Assembly (NCBI RefSeq): GCF_000002235.5
Contig: NW_022145594.1
Coordinates: 17,896,412 to 17,960,411, forward strand
Reading direction: 5' to 3'
Length of the DNA: 64,000 nucleotides
Origin: Strongylocentrotus purpuratus
Lineage: Eukaryota; Echinodermata; Echinoidea; Camarodonta; Strongylocentrotidae
The position numbers were made by a program, and so were the translations under genes. The notes beneath the pieces are model-generated. The model was not told the DNA's origin. It worked only from the letters and a program-made list of their open reading frames with translations, and did no database searches. This document shows, one piece after another, positions 44,721 to 57,099 of the stretch (positions within the stretch are counted from its first letter, which is position 1; the number at the start of each line of letters is the position of its first letter).

Positions 44721-45273
44721 AATAAAGAAAAATCGAAACGGTCAAGGGCAATAGCCTTAATGACCAACTGTTCTTCGAAACGAATACAACTGTGGAAATG
44801 ACTACTCCGCCCGAGGAGATAGATTTATTCAAATCCCTATTCAACTACTGACCCTTCCGAAAACGAGCGACCCACTTCCACTATTATGATTTTTATATAC
44901 AAAATGGATTTCCTGTCTTTTCTCTACTTCTTTGTGATGAAATTGAAGAAAAGACTGGATTTTTAGCTATTTACGACTTTGATTTCAATTCGGGAGTTTA
45001 TTTCAATTACTCTGTGGCTTAGATACACGATACATGTAGCCTACGCCCTGAACTTGTCAGAGTTTCAAAGAAAAATGCCTAAATGTAGGTCGGAGAAATA
45101 TGAAATTATGATTTACGTTTCAATCCAGTTCTTATTATATTATGCCGTCTCTTGTGAAAATACATGCGTGCGAAAGATCGCGAATGGTATTGCCGTAGAA
45201 ACCTATAAAAAGGGGGAGGGAGTATTTGTCATTTTATAGACGATACTACATTCATTTCTGCTCAAGGCCAAAG

Positions 45274-45336
45274 TTATAGTTTATGCAACCTTCTTGCATG
45301 TTCATAGACATGCAAGAAAGGTCGCATAAACTATAA
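45274..45336 (+). ncRNA. candidate pre-miRNA-sized hairpin
   Basis: TTATAGTTTATGCAACCTTC...TTGCATG pairs with CATGCAAGAAAGG...TCGCATAAACTATAA across about 27 bp with one mismatch and one bulge, closed by a loop of about 8 bases (TTCATAGA). Total 63 nt. The size and near-perfect stem fit a microRNA precursor, but a tiny foldback element or the core of a MITE would look the same. No known family recognised. Confidence 0.3.
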
Positions 45337-45535
45337 ATTGGCATTGAAGAGATTGAAACACGTTTATTGTGTTTTCCCTCTTTTTTCGAATGACACTCAC
45401 GAGTCCCGATTATATTGCAACACGCACGTGTCAGTATATTTGACCTCAAAGTTTTTCATCCCAGTATATACCAACAAGGTTTCAGGTTATTATTACTATT
45501 AGAAGTAGTTGTAGTATTGTTATTATTAGTATGTG

Positions 45536-45680
45536 ATGATCATCACCATCATCATCGTCGTCATCATCATCGTCATCATCATCATCGTCATCATCATCAT
45601 CATCATCATTATCGTCATCATTATATTCCCCATCATTATCATTATCAACATCATTATCACCATTTTCTTCATCTTGAGTT
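45536..45680. repeat. (ATC)n trinucleotide repeat
   Basis: Interrupted ATC/GTC units; the minus-strand Asp-run frame is repeat translation. Confidence 0.9.
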
Positions 45681-47329
45681 GCATTTAAATCCAATTCTGT
45701 ACATGTGCAAGAATACCCAGGTTCTTCATTTTAACATCGATGCGATGAAAATAGAAACATTTGAAATGGATTTATGGTAGACCGAATAGTATATAGATGT
45801 AAATAGAACTTCCCAAATTGTTTTCCTTATCACTTGTCATTACCTGCATAACTAGACAAATTATAATTGTATGAACATTGATAAAGGAATATCCCCCTAC
45901 CTTGTGACCCCCTTCACGTTATTTGCATACGTAGATAATGTACGTCATGAGCTCTCCAAAATAGCATCTATGTCAAAATTGCCCTTTAATGTTCACTGTA
46001 ACCTCGATGAGACATCGGTGTGTCGAGTCAAATTATATCATGTCATTTTTCCTCGATGCGTGTACATCAATTTAATGTGCGTCAACGTTATGTATTTAGA
46101 GAGGCGGTTTTCACTATACTCTCTGCGGTGGCAAGAGTGGGATTAGGACACGTATTATCAAAGATGTAAGTGGTTGCCCACTATTTTTGTTGGGGAAGGG
46201 GGAGGGGGGCGTGGTGGCGGGGGGGGGGGGGAGAGACAATCATAGTAGTCGGAAAGATATATGTAAAATATTGATTATAATAGTCACAGCACATTTCGTA
46301 CTTAGTACTAAGCGCCTTTGGCCAAATATTTAAAAAAAAAAACATGTTTAGCGTCCTGTTTTTTCGAAAAATAGGAAGGAGGAGGCCCCCCCCTTTTTTT
46401 CTCTCTCTTTCAAAATGGCCGCTCGGTACATTTTCCCTGAAAGTCGGGCTATGTGCAAATCCGCATACCATAATGCACACGCTCCGCTCCCCGGGGAGTA
46501 TTAATAACACAAATATGGTTCTTTTCTTTGAGGTGGGGAAATTTCTCATATGTACAGATCAACCATGAAACGTCAATATGAACGCAAGGAGGGGCTTATG
46601 CATGTACACCTGTTTTCCAAGAAGTGTTTAATAAGATAATCTTTCTTTATTGATTAAAAATAATTGGAAGAATTAGATGCATGAGGTATAAACTACCGAA
46701 GACGAGTTGTCTATAGCATGATTTACGTAGCTATAATAATTCAACCAAGCTATATTAAACGTCCCCGTCTGGGTGATAGGTACACATATCGGAAGATAGG
46801 ATGGACGAGCTTCGGATGAGAAATCGTCTAAACCAGACAGGCCAATGACATCAAACTAGAAAAGGGGTGGGCGAGGGGTCAACAAATTATGTAACATTCA
46901 TCGGTGGGTCCTTCGTGAATAGCAGCTATTTTTCGATCGAAAATCTTTGGAAATGTTCTAAGAAACTCATTTATGGACCGGATTTGGGGGTTAATTTTGT
47001 ATTTATTTATTTATTCATTTATTTTGGGGATACAAACAAGAATAAGGATTCACTCCTCAACGCCGAGCTAAAAATCGCGTGGATATGTCCCCGGGGTCAA
47101 CCAAAGATACCATGAGGTGCATCTTCATACGCAATCGCACCGCCACTTACGCAAGAGACGCATTTTAAAAATGCATGCAGATGACGCTGGTTATGTACAG
47201 TGTGGCTATGGTAATGGCTGATGAGTGATTCCCCATTGACTACTTTGTGGCTAGATTTTCGTGTTGGATGCTTGCGACTCCTCTCAACTTGAACTTACTA
47301 TATGAGAGTGTGGACCTCACACGTCATCT
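45681..47329. other. non-coding, no gene recognised
   Basis: G-runs at 46200-46230, otherwise unique; frames up to 122 codons lack domain features. Confidence 0.4.
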
Positions 47330-47526
47330 CTAGTGTGCAAATACAGACTCTAACTTGACACTTGGCCACCATTCCCAAAGCCTGGCGCCGAGCCTAGCTC
47401 TATCAGTCTGTGATCGTGTCTGGAGAAGCTAAACCACAGAGCCTATACAGTATGCCATCGGCCTAGTCTCGCAGTACAGACACTGTTATACGCGCAACGC
47501 TTGGCAGTGGTTTGAGCCTGCAAACT
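47330..47526 (+). mobile_element. 175-bp MITE family, copy 3
   Basis: Left end TAGTGTGCAAATACAGACTC then AACTTGACACTTGGCCACCA, TTCCCAAAGCCTGGCG, CGAGCCTAGCTCTATCAG, CCTAGTCTCGCAGTACAGAC and right end GGTTTGAGCCTGCAAACTA. This is the most complete copy. Confidence 0.8.
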
Positions 47527-47983
47527 ACGTCATCCCTATACAAGTCACGTGATGGTAATAGATTCCTGGAATAGTACCTCATCATCTCCGGGATGCGTTG
47601 GTCGGATGCAATCGTTCGGATGCTATGCTTCTGATAATCACATTGACGCGTGCGTGGCGGGCGCCCAGGGCAGCAGTCCATCCTGATATATATAAATATG
47701 TGACCTAAGTTCAAGGATACGGTACTTTTATTTTTGTCTTTATCGTGCACCCATCTGACATTTTGTTGCAGCAAAGAACTGCATAATGGCAGCTATCCAG
47801 TTTGATGGTATGTCCATGGTATGATGGTGATTATGCAATGTCATCGGTAATGACTATCACAATGATGATAAGTGTAACATTATGAAAAGGAAAGAGAGAG
47901 AGAGAGAAACTGAGAGAGGGGTGGAGAAGAGAAACTACGAAATGTGGTAGCTTGCCTTCATTTTACTTTCAACTCCGTTTTAA

Positions 47984-48027
47984 GAATTAAAAATGGATCT
48001 ATGGAAGTTATTGAGTTCCGTCTGCGA
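47984..48027 (+). repeat. 44-bp conserved motif, copy 1
   Basis: AAATGGATCTATGGAAGTTA then TTGAGTTCCGTCTGCG; nearly identical to 51841-51884, 3.9 kb away, in the same orientation. Confidence 0.7.
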
Positions 48028-48485
48028 TTATTAAAGTCTTTTTTTAAAAGTACTAGGCAAGGGAGTAACATTGACGACAGCAGAAACAACAACATGACAC
48101 TTATATAAAACTGCAATTGAACACATTGTAAATAATATGAATCGTTGTACCTTTTCTTTTTCGATCGATTAATCATTCATAATTGAATTTGAAATGATAC
48201 TTTCGATATGGGAAATGTTAATTTGATAAATATCATCCTTCCGTACGCCTCCAGCTACGCAGCTGTAAAAGTCAAACAAAGTTCAAACCGTTCGGCTTTC
48301 CGAACGTGATTTATACATCGCTGGTCGTATTATGTGAAATCTAACGCGCAAATTTACGTAAGATGCGGAGTCATCGAAAACGAGTGCGTCTCCTCTAATT
48401 TCGTTACGTTGTCTACGCTGTTCCCAGAGGTATTACCTCAATGTATCATGGAATCATCTAAAAAAATAACAGTATAAAGCGGGAT

Positions 48486-48879
48486 TTAAAGAGGAGGTTG
48501 AGTTCTGGGAACAGGCGAAAAATAATAATTGTGAGCTTAACTCATTCTTATTATGCAAGTGTGGAAGAACATCAGATAAGACATGTCCCCGAAAAGTATG
48601 GCTCTCCAAATGCCTTCATATTCTAAATATGCATGTAACATCGTAAAAATCGGGGGGCCGGCTTTTTTCGCCACGTGTTCGTGTAGTCCCATATACATCT
48701 TTCTGTGTACAGTGTTTGTAACTTTACCAAGACTTGGCCAAATTTCTTATCATTTAATGTTTCCAGAACCTTGCAATACTCACAAATTCTTATATGCTAG
48801 ATGATCAACCTTTTCTGGTCGGTTCCACACCGTTCTTTCACAATGCAATCGCATGACCAGAACTCAACTTCATCTTTAA
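48486..48879 (-). mobile_element. 390-bp MITE family (TTGAGTTCTGG ends), copy 2
   Basis: TTAAAGAGGAGGTTGAGTTC at the left and GAACTCAACTTCATCTTTAA at the right: TTAA plus about 23 bp of imperfect terminal inverted repeat. The body is the inverse of 15727-16105. No coding. Confidence 0.85.
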
Positions 48880-50229
48880 CCATGCAGGTGAGATAGATGA
48901 ATAGAAGAATAATGTTTTCACTTTGTAGTTGTGGAAATGTTCATGACGGATACACATGCCGATCTATTTTGAATAACCTTTTGTGTGATTTTCAATCAGG
49001 CGGCATTGAAATGTTCTTTTGTATTCGTTTGCATAGGAACCTCAGCTTCATAAATCTCTGCTTTGTTTTTGCTGCTAGCATTTCCTTCTAACAATTGATT
49101 ACAGCATTTTTGAAAGAATTTTGTCATTTAAACATTCCCTCCCCCAATTTAGAAGCATTCCCACAATCATTGTAGCCTTAGCATAGGGAGAGCCCCTTTT
49201 CTCTGTAACGTTGACGTCTTTGTCATTGAAAAAAAACGACCTTTTGCAGCATCGTTGTCTTTTTCTCTTCCTCTTCTTCCCCCGTAATTCGTCTTCTCCA
49301 GGGTTCCATCGCTTGAAATGAATTCATTTTGTATGAAAGCAGAAAAATAAAATAAACAGGATGGTAAAAAAATAAAATAAATCGGACAATAATAAGAATG
49401 TTTGAAATATGAGATCACTACGGCTATAGAAGTCTCATAATATGGGCAGTTTGGTCAATGGGTTTCGACGTAGTCGCGGACAACTCCAGTTTGCTGTGTA
49501 ATATCCTCCTTTGGTACAACATTATCACTGATTTAAGTTTTTCTCGTAGGTGCCTTCTCCCTTGGGGCACTCCTGAAAACATTATGTATATCACAATTAT
49601 GATATTTCCTCTAAAGAGAATAAACCCTCATGAGTTATACAGTGTTTGAAAAATTGAAATTTTAATTATTGTTATGTTGGAACATAATAGGTAAGTGTCC
49701 GCTCCTATACATCACAGAGTCACAACCAATTCTCCTTTGGTGATTACAATTTATTTTTTTAAATCATAACTTTCTTTTTGGAGGGGTCCGATTTCATTCA
49801 AACTTTCACCAGTCTACTTCTCCGATTTCTGTGTTTTCTTCTACAGGAGTTGTTATTGAAGTTGGATATCCGTTAACTATCAAAAGTAGGAGTCGTTTGT
49901 ACAGGCTGCATGATGTACGTGCGTGTATATAGCCTGCACATACTTGACCGTTCTTGAACTTGTTAACGAGTAGCTACGTCAGTCTGTCCTCGGAGACTAG
50001 TCAAATTACGTCATCGCGTGAACTATCCCAGTTTATTACGAAGGGGGTCAGGTTTTCCTCGCTTCTGACTTGTCTGTTTCTTTATCACTATACTTTACCT
50101 TCTTTTTGCCACAACTTTGATGTTACTAATTCAAGTTCTATCCCCCAATTTGTCAAATGCCCATTGTGTCTACTATCTATTATGGTCTAATAATTAATCG
50201 AAAATGGCAATCATTGAAGGGTAATATTA
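48880..50229. other. non-coding, no gene recognised
   Basis: Unique sequence, no supported frame. Confidence 0.4.
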
Positions 50230-50420
50230 TACTAAATGAACGACATACCAAACGACTCATAGGAGACGTATGGGAATTCGACCAAATGGAAATTAAACCA
50301 GATGGCTATTAACATTATCCTAATTATTGTCATTAGACCAAATGATAAGTAGACGAAATGATTATCAGACCATGTGGATGGTAGGTGGGCTGGGTGTAGA
50401 CCAAATGGCAATTCACCCAT
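50230..50420. repeat. degenerate AGACCAAATGG-type short tandem repeat
   Basis: Units of about 20 bp reading (A)GACCAAATGG(A/C)AATT recur, for example CGACCAAATGGAAATTAAAC, TTAGACCAAATGATAAGTAG and TAGACCAAATGGCAATTCAC. Confidence 0.65.
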
Positions 50421-50869
50421 AACATTTAGGTCCTTATTTGAAAAAACGGCATATGGTCGGAGAGTTAACCCAGTTTAGTTCTCTTTGTTCTCTGCAGAAA
50501 TTTCCTGCACATATCTGTGCATGAATCACACATTGGCATTGTTCGACAGTCAATGTTCATGTATGTATTCTATATGACGAGGAAAAAAGCTCAGAGAGTG
50601 CACTTGAAAAACATGGCTTTAGGCCTGTTAGAGTTGATTTGTTAAAGTGGATCACTTTATATAATTCCATCAACAAAGAAACAAATTCACTTTCCTCCTT
50701 TACGTTGTCATTTCATGGTCTGAATTTATCCCTCCTCCCCTTTAGATGGTGTTTCCTAATTGAGATATGAATTTTGAGCAAATAATGTCCAAACATTCCT
50801 AATTTTCAAAGAGGCGGGAACGTAGTGGAAATGTACTTTCCCCCGCGGGTCACAGGGACTTATGTGAAG

Positions 50870-51200
50870 ACATTATGCAAATCCGACTCCTTAATATTCG
50901 CCTAAATCTGTGATGCATAGCGCGTTTAATTGGATACGGCGATATCTCGGAGACGCCGCGAGACGGCGGTAATGCTAGCCGAGGTCCACAAGAGATGTAA
51001 TTGAAGAGCTTAAGCCGCCTATTTGATTAGAATTATCTGGGAAATCGTAAACTTTATCCAGGATAAATCTGACAAGATAAATTCATATCTCCGAGCGTGC
51101 CAGTCGATCCGAATCGACTTCACATTTCGCATACAGTCCCATTTTGCAATTCATCCAAGTCCGACATAATTCCGAATTTCTGCTCTTTGGCGAGTACGGC
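50870..51200. promoter_or_regulatory. candidate conserved regulatory block
   Basis: About 330 bp without repeats, CpG-retaining (TACGGCGATATCTCGGAGAC, GCCGCGAGACGGCGG). It holds GATAA/TTATC motifs (51037, 51056, 51076), TTTAATTG and TTTGATTAG homeodomain/TCF-like cores, and an ATTCCG-rich end. No open frame of interest. Regulatory role is inference. Confidence 0.3.
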
Positions 51201-51834
51201 TCCTTGTGCGTAAGCATGCATGCGTATGGTAACATCCTATCCAGTTTCAGTTTGAATGTATTGTATGTTACTATAAATAAAATCGACGAGACGAAAATTA
51301 TATTTCAAATGTAATTTCTTCACTTCAGTTTTTTGTTCATATATAAAAGAACATTATCCCACAAATGTTACGTTTTTTGCATGTACGATTGATTATATGT
51401 GAATTAATGGAATTGAAAAGCTACACTTCTTTCTGAATTCTGACAGGTTTAAAGAATATTCATTAAAAGAAATTAACCGAAAAATGTGCATTTTAATGAT
51501 AGCCTACGTACAGACTAAGTAATATTTGTTTATCCTCAATGCAAAGTGCGAAACAGTAAAATATTCATTTGTATTTATCAGATGATCAATTTCAAGTTCA
51601 AGTTTAATTCGGATAAATAATCATATATTCACAGTATCATTCTCATTTCAATTCACTGCAGGTATCTTCATCCCGATGACTTATGAACGTTGATACTGGC
51701 CCGGCGAATGAAAATCTTCGGATTTGAGGATAGCATTGATTTTCCACGGAAAGCATTATTAGTCAATATCACAACGATCACATTGGAAATCACATGCGGA
51801 CTATATACGTGGAGAGGTATCGCCGATATACGGA

Positions 51835-51908
51835 TTTTCTAAATTCAAAATGGATCTATGAAAGTTATTGAGCTTCCGTCTGCGTTCTGACTCAAGAACT
51901 CCAGCATG
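51835..51908 (+). other. candidate exon ending ATG|GTAAGT, overlapping the 44-bp motif
   Basis: The second copy of the 44-bp motif (51841-51884) is followed by CTCAAGAACTCCAGC, ATG and the consensus donor GTAAGT at 51909. A 5'-UTR exon ending on its start codon would look like this. There is no independent evidence for transcription. Confidence 0.18.
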
Positions 51909-52261
51909 GTAAGTCATAATTTCCCAGCTCATCTGTCTCTTTCCTGCTTATCCCCTTTATTTCATGATGTAATTATGCCAACAGTTTGTACCTACTACCG
52001 ACATAGCAACAAGAAGAGTGAAAATTGTAAGGAGAAACGATGAACATGGTCTTTCATTCACTAACACTCATGAAGACAAATTAAGACAAAAGCATCATTA
52101 ATGACAGCAAAGTACAAAGCACACATGCTGACAACACCAGGAGAGGGGTTTTTTTCTAAGAATTCTAAAGATGTTGTCATATTCCTTCTTCTTGCGCAAG
52201 TGGAACAGTCCTTTAACTTGCAAATACTACACATTTAATTAAGGACGTTCCCTGTTATGAT

Positions 52262-52880
52262 GGTCGCTAGTCATCGTCCTCATCGTTTATCATTCACGTC
52301 TAGTTCGGGTATTGTCGTATTGATCTTTCGGCTAATATCCTTTCATATAGGGGTAATTAGTTTAATCCTTTGATCTCGTCAATAATCAAAATGCCATTCC
52401 TATAAATTTGCTTCACCAAATCTCGTTTGAAACATTTACACGAGCCCTTTCATCATTTTTTTCAAAGTTGAGAAGTCTCTTTTTTAAATTGCCAATGACA
52501 CACCTCTATTTATGGATGTTACCTGTTTAATACCTGATGTTCCGTAACTGATCGTCCTTCGTAGTTTATTCTTCGTGTGTGTTAGTTCGGGTATTATATC
52601 AATCTTTCGGTTATCCCCTTCAATTGGGGGTAATTATTTTGATTGATTCTTTCTCGTCAATCGAATTGTCATCCATATTATTTTGTTTCTCGTTTGAAAA
52701 CATTTTCTATTTTCATAGACTATTTTTATCAATTTTTAAAAGGCGAGTTCTGAGTAGTCCCTTTAAATTGTCAATGACACCTGTAATGATGATCGTCCTT
52801 GATCGTTCGTCCTTCGGGTCCAGTTCGGGTATTGTCGTATCGATCTTTCGGTTATACCCTTTCACTTGGGGGTAATTAGT
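52262..52880. repeat. diverged tandem array, units of 240-280 bp
   Basis: The block GTTCGGGTATT(GTCG)TAT-GATCTTTCGG recurs at 52303, 52585 and 52823, each followed by CCTTTCA/CCCCTTCA-TTGGGGGTAATTA. Between blocks, TCTCGTTTGAAA, ATTTTTxTCAA and AAATTG-CAATGACAC also recur in order. Each block is preceded by ATCGTCCTT. Two complete units and a partial third. Confidence 0.8.
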
Positions 52881-54941
52881 TTGAATAGTTCTTTAGCTAC
52901 CAATTCAAACTGCCGGCGTGTGTGATCTTTTGTCATGTCAATGAAACCGTGTCTAGCAGGTTGGGAGACTGGTAAGAACCCGGGCCGGGTCGAGCAGGGG
53001 GTAAGAATGGAAAGAAATTGGTCACGTTTTAAAACACAATGCCCAATGATCCTTCCTCCTTCTCTGAATTACGATGATACATGAATGGTGGCTGTCTCTT
53101 TGTGGTTCGGGAGGGGGGGGGGGGGGGGGGGGGGGAGGGTGCTAGCGAACGCTGGTATAATACATTCGAATGTTGAACTATTTTAAACCATGGGGAAACA
53201 GCCTTTACTGCAAAATGACTCTTTCAATAAATGTCCAGACTCGAACATCGATTCTATTTAAAAGGTCATCCTTCTAATCGTAAGTGGTAAAAGTTGAACA
53301 AAACGTACATACAACCAAACTGTCGTCTCGACCTCTCGATAATTATATTGTGATGATTTGATCCTTTTGATTCAATGAATGTTCAATCTTACTGAAAGGC
53401 TATCGGTCAATCGAATGTTGCAGATGTATACAAGAAGGAAAGATAACGTACATAAATTTAAACTGTTTTCCCGACCTCTCGAAATATGATCATTCAATTT
53501 GTGTGGAAATAATGTTGTTCGTTACAGTGCATTATTTCAGTAATTTGCCACTCTCCACCCAGGGGTAGACGCATGTTACCTGGTAATTGCTGGGGTAATA
53601 ATAATTGCAGGGTCCTCGGGAAGAAGCCTTGATGCTGATGAGTACCCTTGGGGATTTGTGTTTTCATTGTTATTATAGAGGAAAACTGCGATTTTCCATT
53701 CTGAATAAGGTACTGTTCACAGTTCGGTTGACTGGGGTCAATGATCATGGATATAATGTCGCTGATATGTGCCCCTCGGCGATACAAATAGTAAATGTTC
53801 CACCTCGTTAAATAGGCCTTACGGTTTTGAATGAATTAAATCGGTAAGGGTTTGGGGCAGAATAACGCTCTTTGTTGAAGTTTTCGTAAATATTAGACCC
53901 CCACTTCGTTTGACTCGGTCGTATTATATTTAAGAAATTTCGGTTCAGAGTTTCGAATGAAAGCCAATTAAATTTCAATACCATTGAATTAAAATTTACT
54001 TTGAAATTGAAGAAAATAATATGTATGACAATATCTATCCTCATGGAATTCGGGTGTTGCCATGTCGGGCACAGTCAGGGGCGGCGCTAGACTATATACT
54101 TCCGGTGAATTCGGCGGCCGGCTTTCTGAAATTTTTTCTTTAATAAATAACCTCATTAAGCGTACATTTAATCTGAACGCGGAAACTTGAAACACAAAAT
54201 GTAATCCTTCGATCTTGCTTAGCACTGGGGGAAACGACCGTTAATCCGTTTGAAAGTGCAATTCATTCAACATGATTTGATGACGACCTATATCGACTTC
54301 AATCTTTAGAAATGCAGGTTCCCGCAGACAATTGAGGACAAATGGGGAAAAGGAGACATCAAGCTGGCTTTAGAGAAGTGGGCCGCGACCCCTCTCGACT
54401 GGAGGGGCGTCTGACTGGTATGGGGTCACCGCCCTGCCCTAACAATGTGACCCATTCACGGTACCGCCACTTGCCCGGGCGCGCCGGGCGAGACAAAGGT
54501 GCAACTGATGTTACGGAGAAAAACCCCAATCTTACATTCCGACCCCATAACCTCACCTATGTGTATAGTCTTGCAAATCAGACATTTTATATTGATTCGA
54601 TATGAGTATGACTGTATCCTTCTGGATCGTTTTTCTCCGGGCGAGTAAAAAAGGAGGAAATGAAAGGAAGAAAACAAAAGTTCATTATAATATAGGCGTC
54701 TGCGTTGGCTGTTTATGCCTCAAAGCTCCTTAACTTGTTTCAGAGTATAATCCAATACTATTAAAATGTAGTAGTAATCGACGGAAAAGATAATTATTCA
54801 TTACAAGTTACAACTTGTATGGCAACAAGCACAATCGTTGCGTTCCCTTCTCATGCAAAATAGACACATTAATTATTTGATATTGTATAATATATTGATG
54901 TCCCCTCCTCAAAGAAAGAAAAGAATGAACGTGGAGTTGGT
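52881..54941. other. non-coding, no gene recognised
   Basis: G-run of about 25 near 53107. A small GC-rich patch at 54370-54500 with CCCGGGCGCGCCGGGCG stands out from AT-rich flanks, but neither an rRNA match nor a convincing exon is recognised. Confidence 0.4.
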
Positions 54942-55150
54942 ATTGAATTGAATTGAATTGAACTTTACTTCATTCATCATAAAATCATCATAACTAACAT
55001 ATAACATACAAAACATAGCGTTAAAGAGAAACATTTACAATACAATACAACAACAAAAATATACACATGTATATGAATGTGGAGAGAGCTAGAAAAGCCA
55101 AAGGCTTTATTGGTGCTGCCACAAAACAGTAATAAAGTATAATATAGTAT
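54942..55150 (-). mobile_element. non-LTR retrotransposon 3' fragment with (GAATT)n tail
   Basis: (TTGAA)n at 54942-54962, then AACTTTACTTCATTCATCAT and a run of AACATATAACATAC, ACAATACAATAC and a conserved-looking GCCAAAGGCTTTATTGGTGC. The layout is like 1212 and 15173 but a different family. Confidence 0.45.
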
Positions 55151-56374
55151 TAAATTGTTGTATGAGAGGGTGATTTAAAAAAAAACCTACTAGAGGGGGG
55201 GGGGGGGGGGTAAACAAACCAAAAACCAAAAACCAGACCGTCTACGTAATCAATCTTTATTTGGTACTTTCCTTTCATCAATCCAATTGGATGTACACAT
55301 AGCAACATTCCAGGGTTCATCCATTTACCTTTTAAAACAGTTGATATTGATGCAACAAAGCTGCTAAGTTGTATTGCGGGCCATCTCTTATTTTATCGAT
55401 GTTCATGTTAAGCGTCTGTTTCTTAGACTACTACGGTCAATCGAACAGAGCTCCAAACTCTTTCGTTTTCGAAGCGAACCTTCTTGTGTGATTATCACGG
55501 CGACCTCAGTCACGATCCATGCTAAAGTTTGAGGACAAATGTTTGATCCGTCCTTTCTTTTCAACGACGCCTCTCCCTCTCCTCTCTATGTATTCTCCAT
55601 TGTATGGGTCTAATTGTAAATAGCTGGAGACGTTTAATTGAATAGCCCTGTTCCTGGGCGGTCGGAGCTCCCTTTCTGTTTGGGATTGGAATTGTGACGG
55701 TATGGGCGACAAAGCCGTAAAGAAGGAAAAGAAACAATGATGCAATTCTGTGTATGAACAGCTTTAGTACCAAAAATGTCTATGGTTGCAGAACCTCCAT
55801 GTATACCATTTAGGCACATGTCAATATAGATAGGGGATATGTCACTTGATAGCGTTTTATTTGAGTTGCCGCCATGATTATGCAATGGTGAAGAATAGCG
55901 GTCTAATTTGGGGAGGATTGGGGAAAATAGGAGCTGTCTAAGATTGAGATTAATTTTTGCTTCCAGTTTAGAAACGATTACTTTTGTAATTAATTGTACA
56001 CTGTATCACCAGAGAGCAGAATTGGTGGTGGTGATGTGCATGTGTTGTGTGTGTTTATGGTTTGTGTGTAGGGTAGGGGGGGGGGGGGCAAACTATATTC
56101 ATTATGTGTTAATTGCATTTCATTCATGATTATACCTCTTGTCATCAACTGTCATCTACTCCTGACCATACCCCTTATATTCAGACGTACAACTCAGTCC
56201 ACGGCTACAAAACCGGAACAAAATAATAGAGGATATTTTAAAAAGGAATAAACACACTTTCCAATGATAATAACATATTAGTTATGATTATTCATGATAA
56301 CAGGCTTTAATTTATCAACTTGAGTTTCCAAACTTTCTGTGAAGAGCTCATTTGCAATATTCCTTGACAACCAC
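55151..56374. other. non-coding, no gene recognised
   Basis: G-runs at 55196-55210 and 56079-56088; no supported frame. Confidence 0.4.
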
Positions 56375-56566
56375 TTAAAGACCGTCGATCTACTGGGCCA
56401 GAAGGGATTAGACCACACAGCGAGGTCATTGACAGGTGGCTATCTCATTAACTCAGCTCTCAACTAACATAAGAAAAAGAGGATCATTGGGGACCAACAG
56501 GCACCGATTCGGGAAGTTTTCTATGTAGAGGGAGCAAGTAGCTACAAGTAGGACAGTGGGCTTTAA
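56375..56566 (-). mobile_element. 190-bp TTAA-bounded MITE family, copy 3
   Basis: TTAAAGACCGTCGATCTACT at the left and CTACAAGTAGGACAGTGGGC-TTTAA at the right. Reverse-complemented landmarks match the other two copies throughout. Confidence 0.85.
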
Positions 56567-57099
56567 AACGATAGTCAAATCTTACTAGAACCCAACTGAT
56601 GTTTTTCTTTGAGGGACACACAATGAACACAGAACCTCTTCCACGAATTGGTATGGTATTGTTTACCGGTGTATATCTTTTATGCATCATGATTACTAGA
56701 AAATAACCCCCTTGTAAAATAGGTCGGTCAGTTTTCACATTTGAGCGTTTGATCAGCTCAAAATCGATTAATCTGCCATTGAAAAGAAGCATTCCAGCAA
56801 TTCTTCGCCCTGTCCGTGCCGTCGCTTTCGCATCGCGGCTTATGTGGGGAAGGGAGTTCGCGGAAAAGCCCTCTCAGGAGATAACACGGATTAGGTTTAG
56901 ATGCTTGTTAGCCCGAGGTTTCTTCCTTTTTTAATAGTGGGGGTGGGGTGGGGGATGTTGCCAGTTCAGGCTGCATTAATTTTAAGGCAGAAAACGAGGA
57001 CGCAGTTCTGACCCCTGTGAGGTAGGCCCTTCAACATGACCTATAGGCCGTTACCCGTTTTTTTCACAACCCCACCCCTTTCAATGCCACTTGTCTTTA
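56567..57099. other. non-coding, nothing recognised
   Basis: Unique sequence with a GGGGTGGGGTGGGGG stretch at 56940. Confidence 0.4.

Noticed and set aside
54370..54500. GC-rich patch as rRNA or exon
   Set aside because: No rRNA signature recognised; frames are short and lack splice sites of quality.
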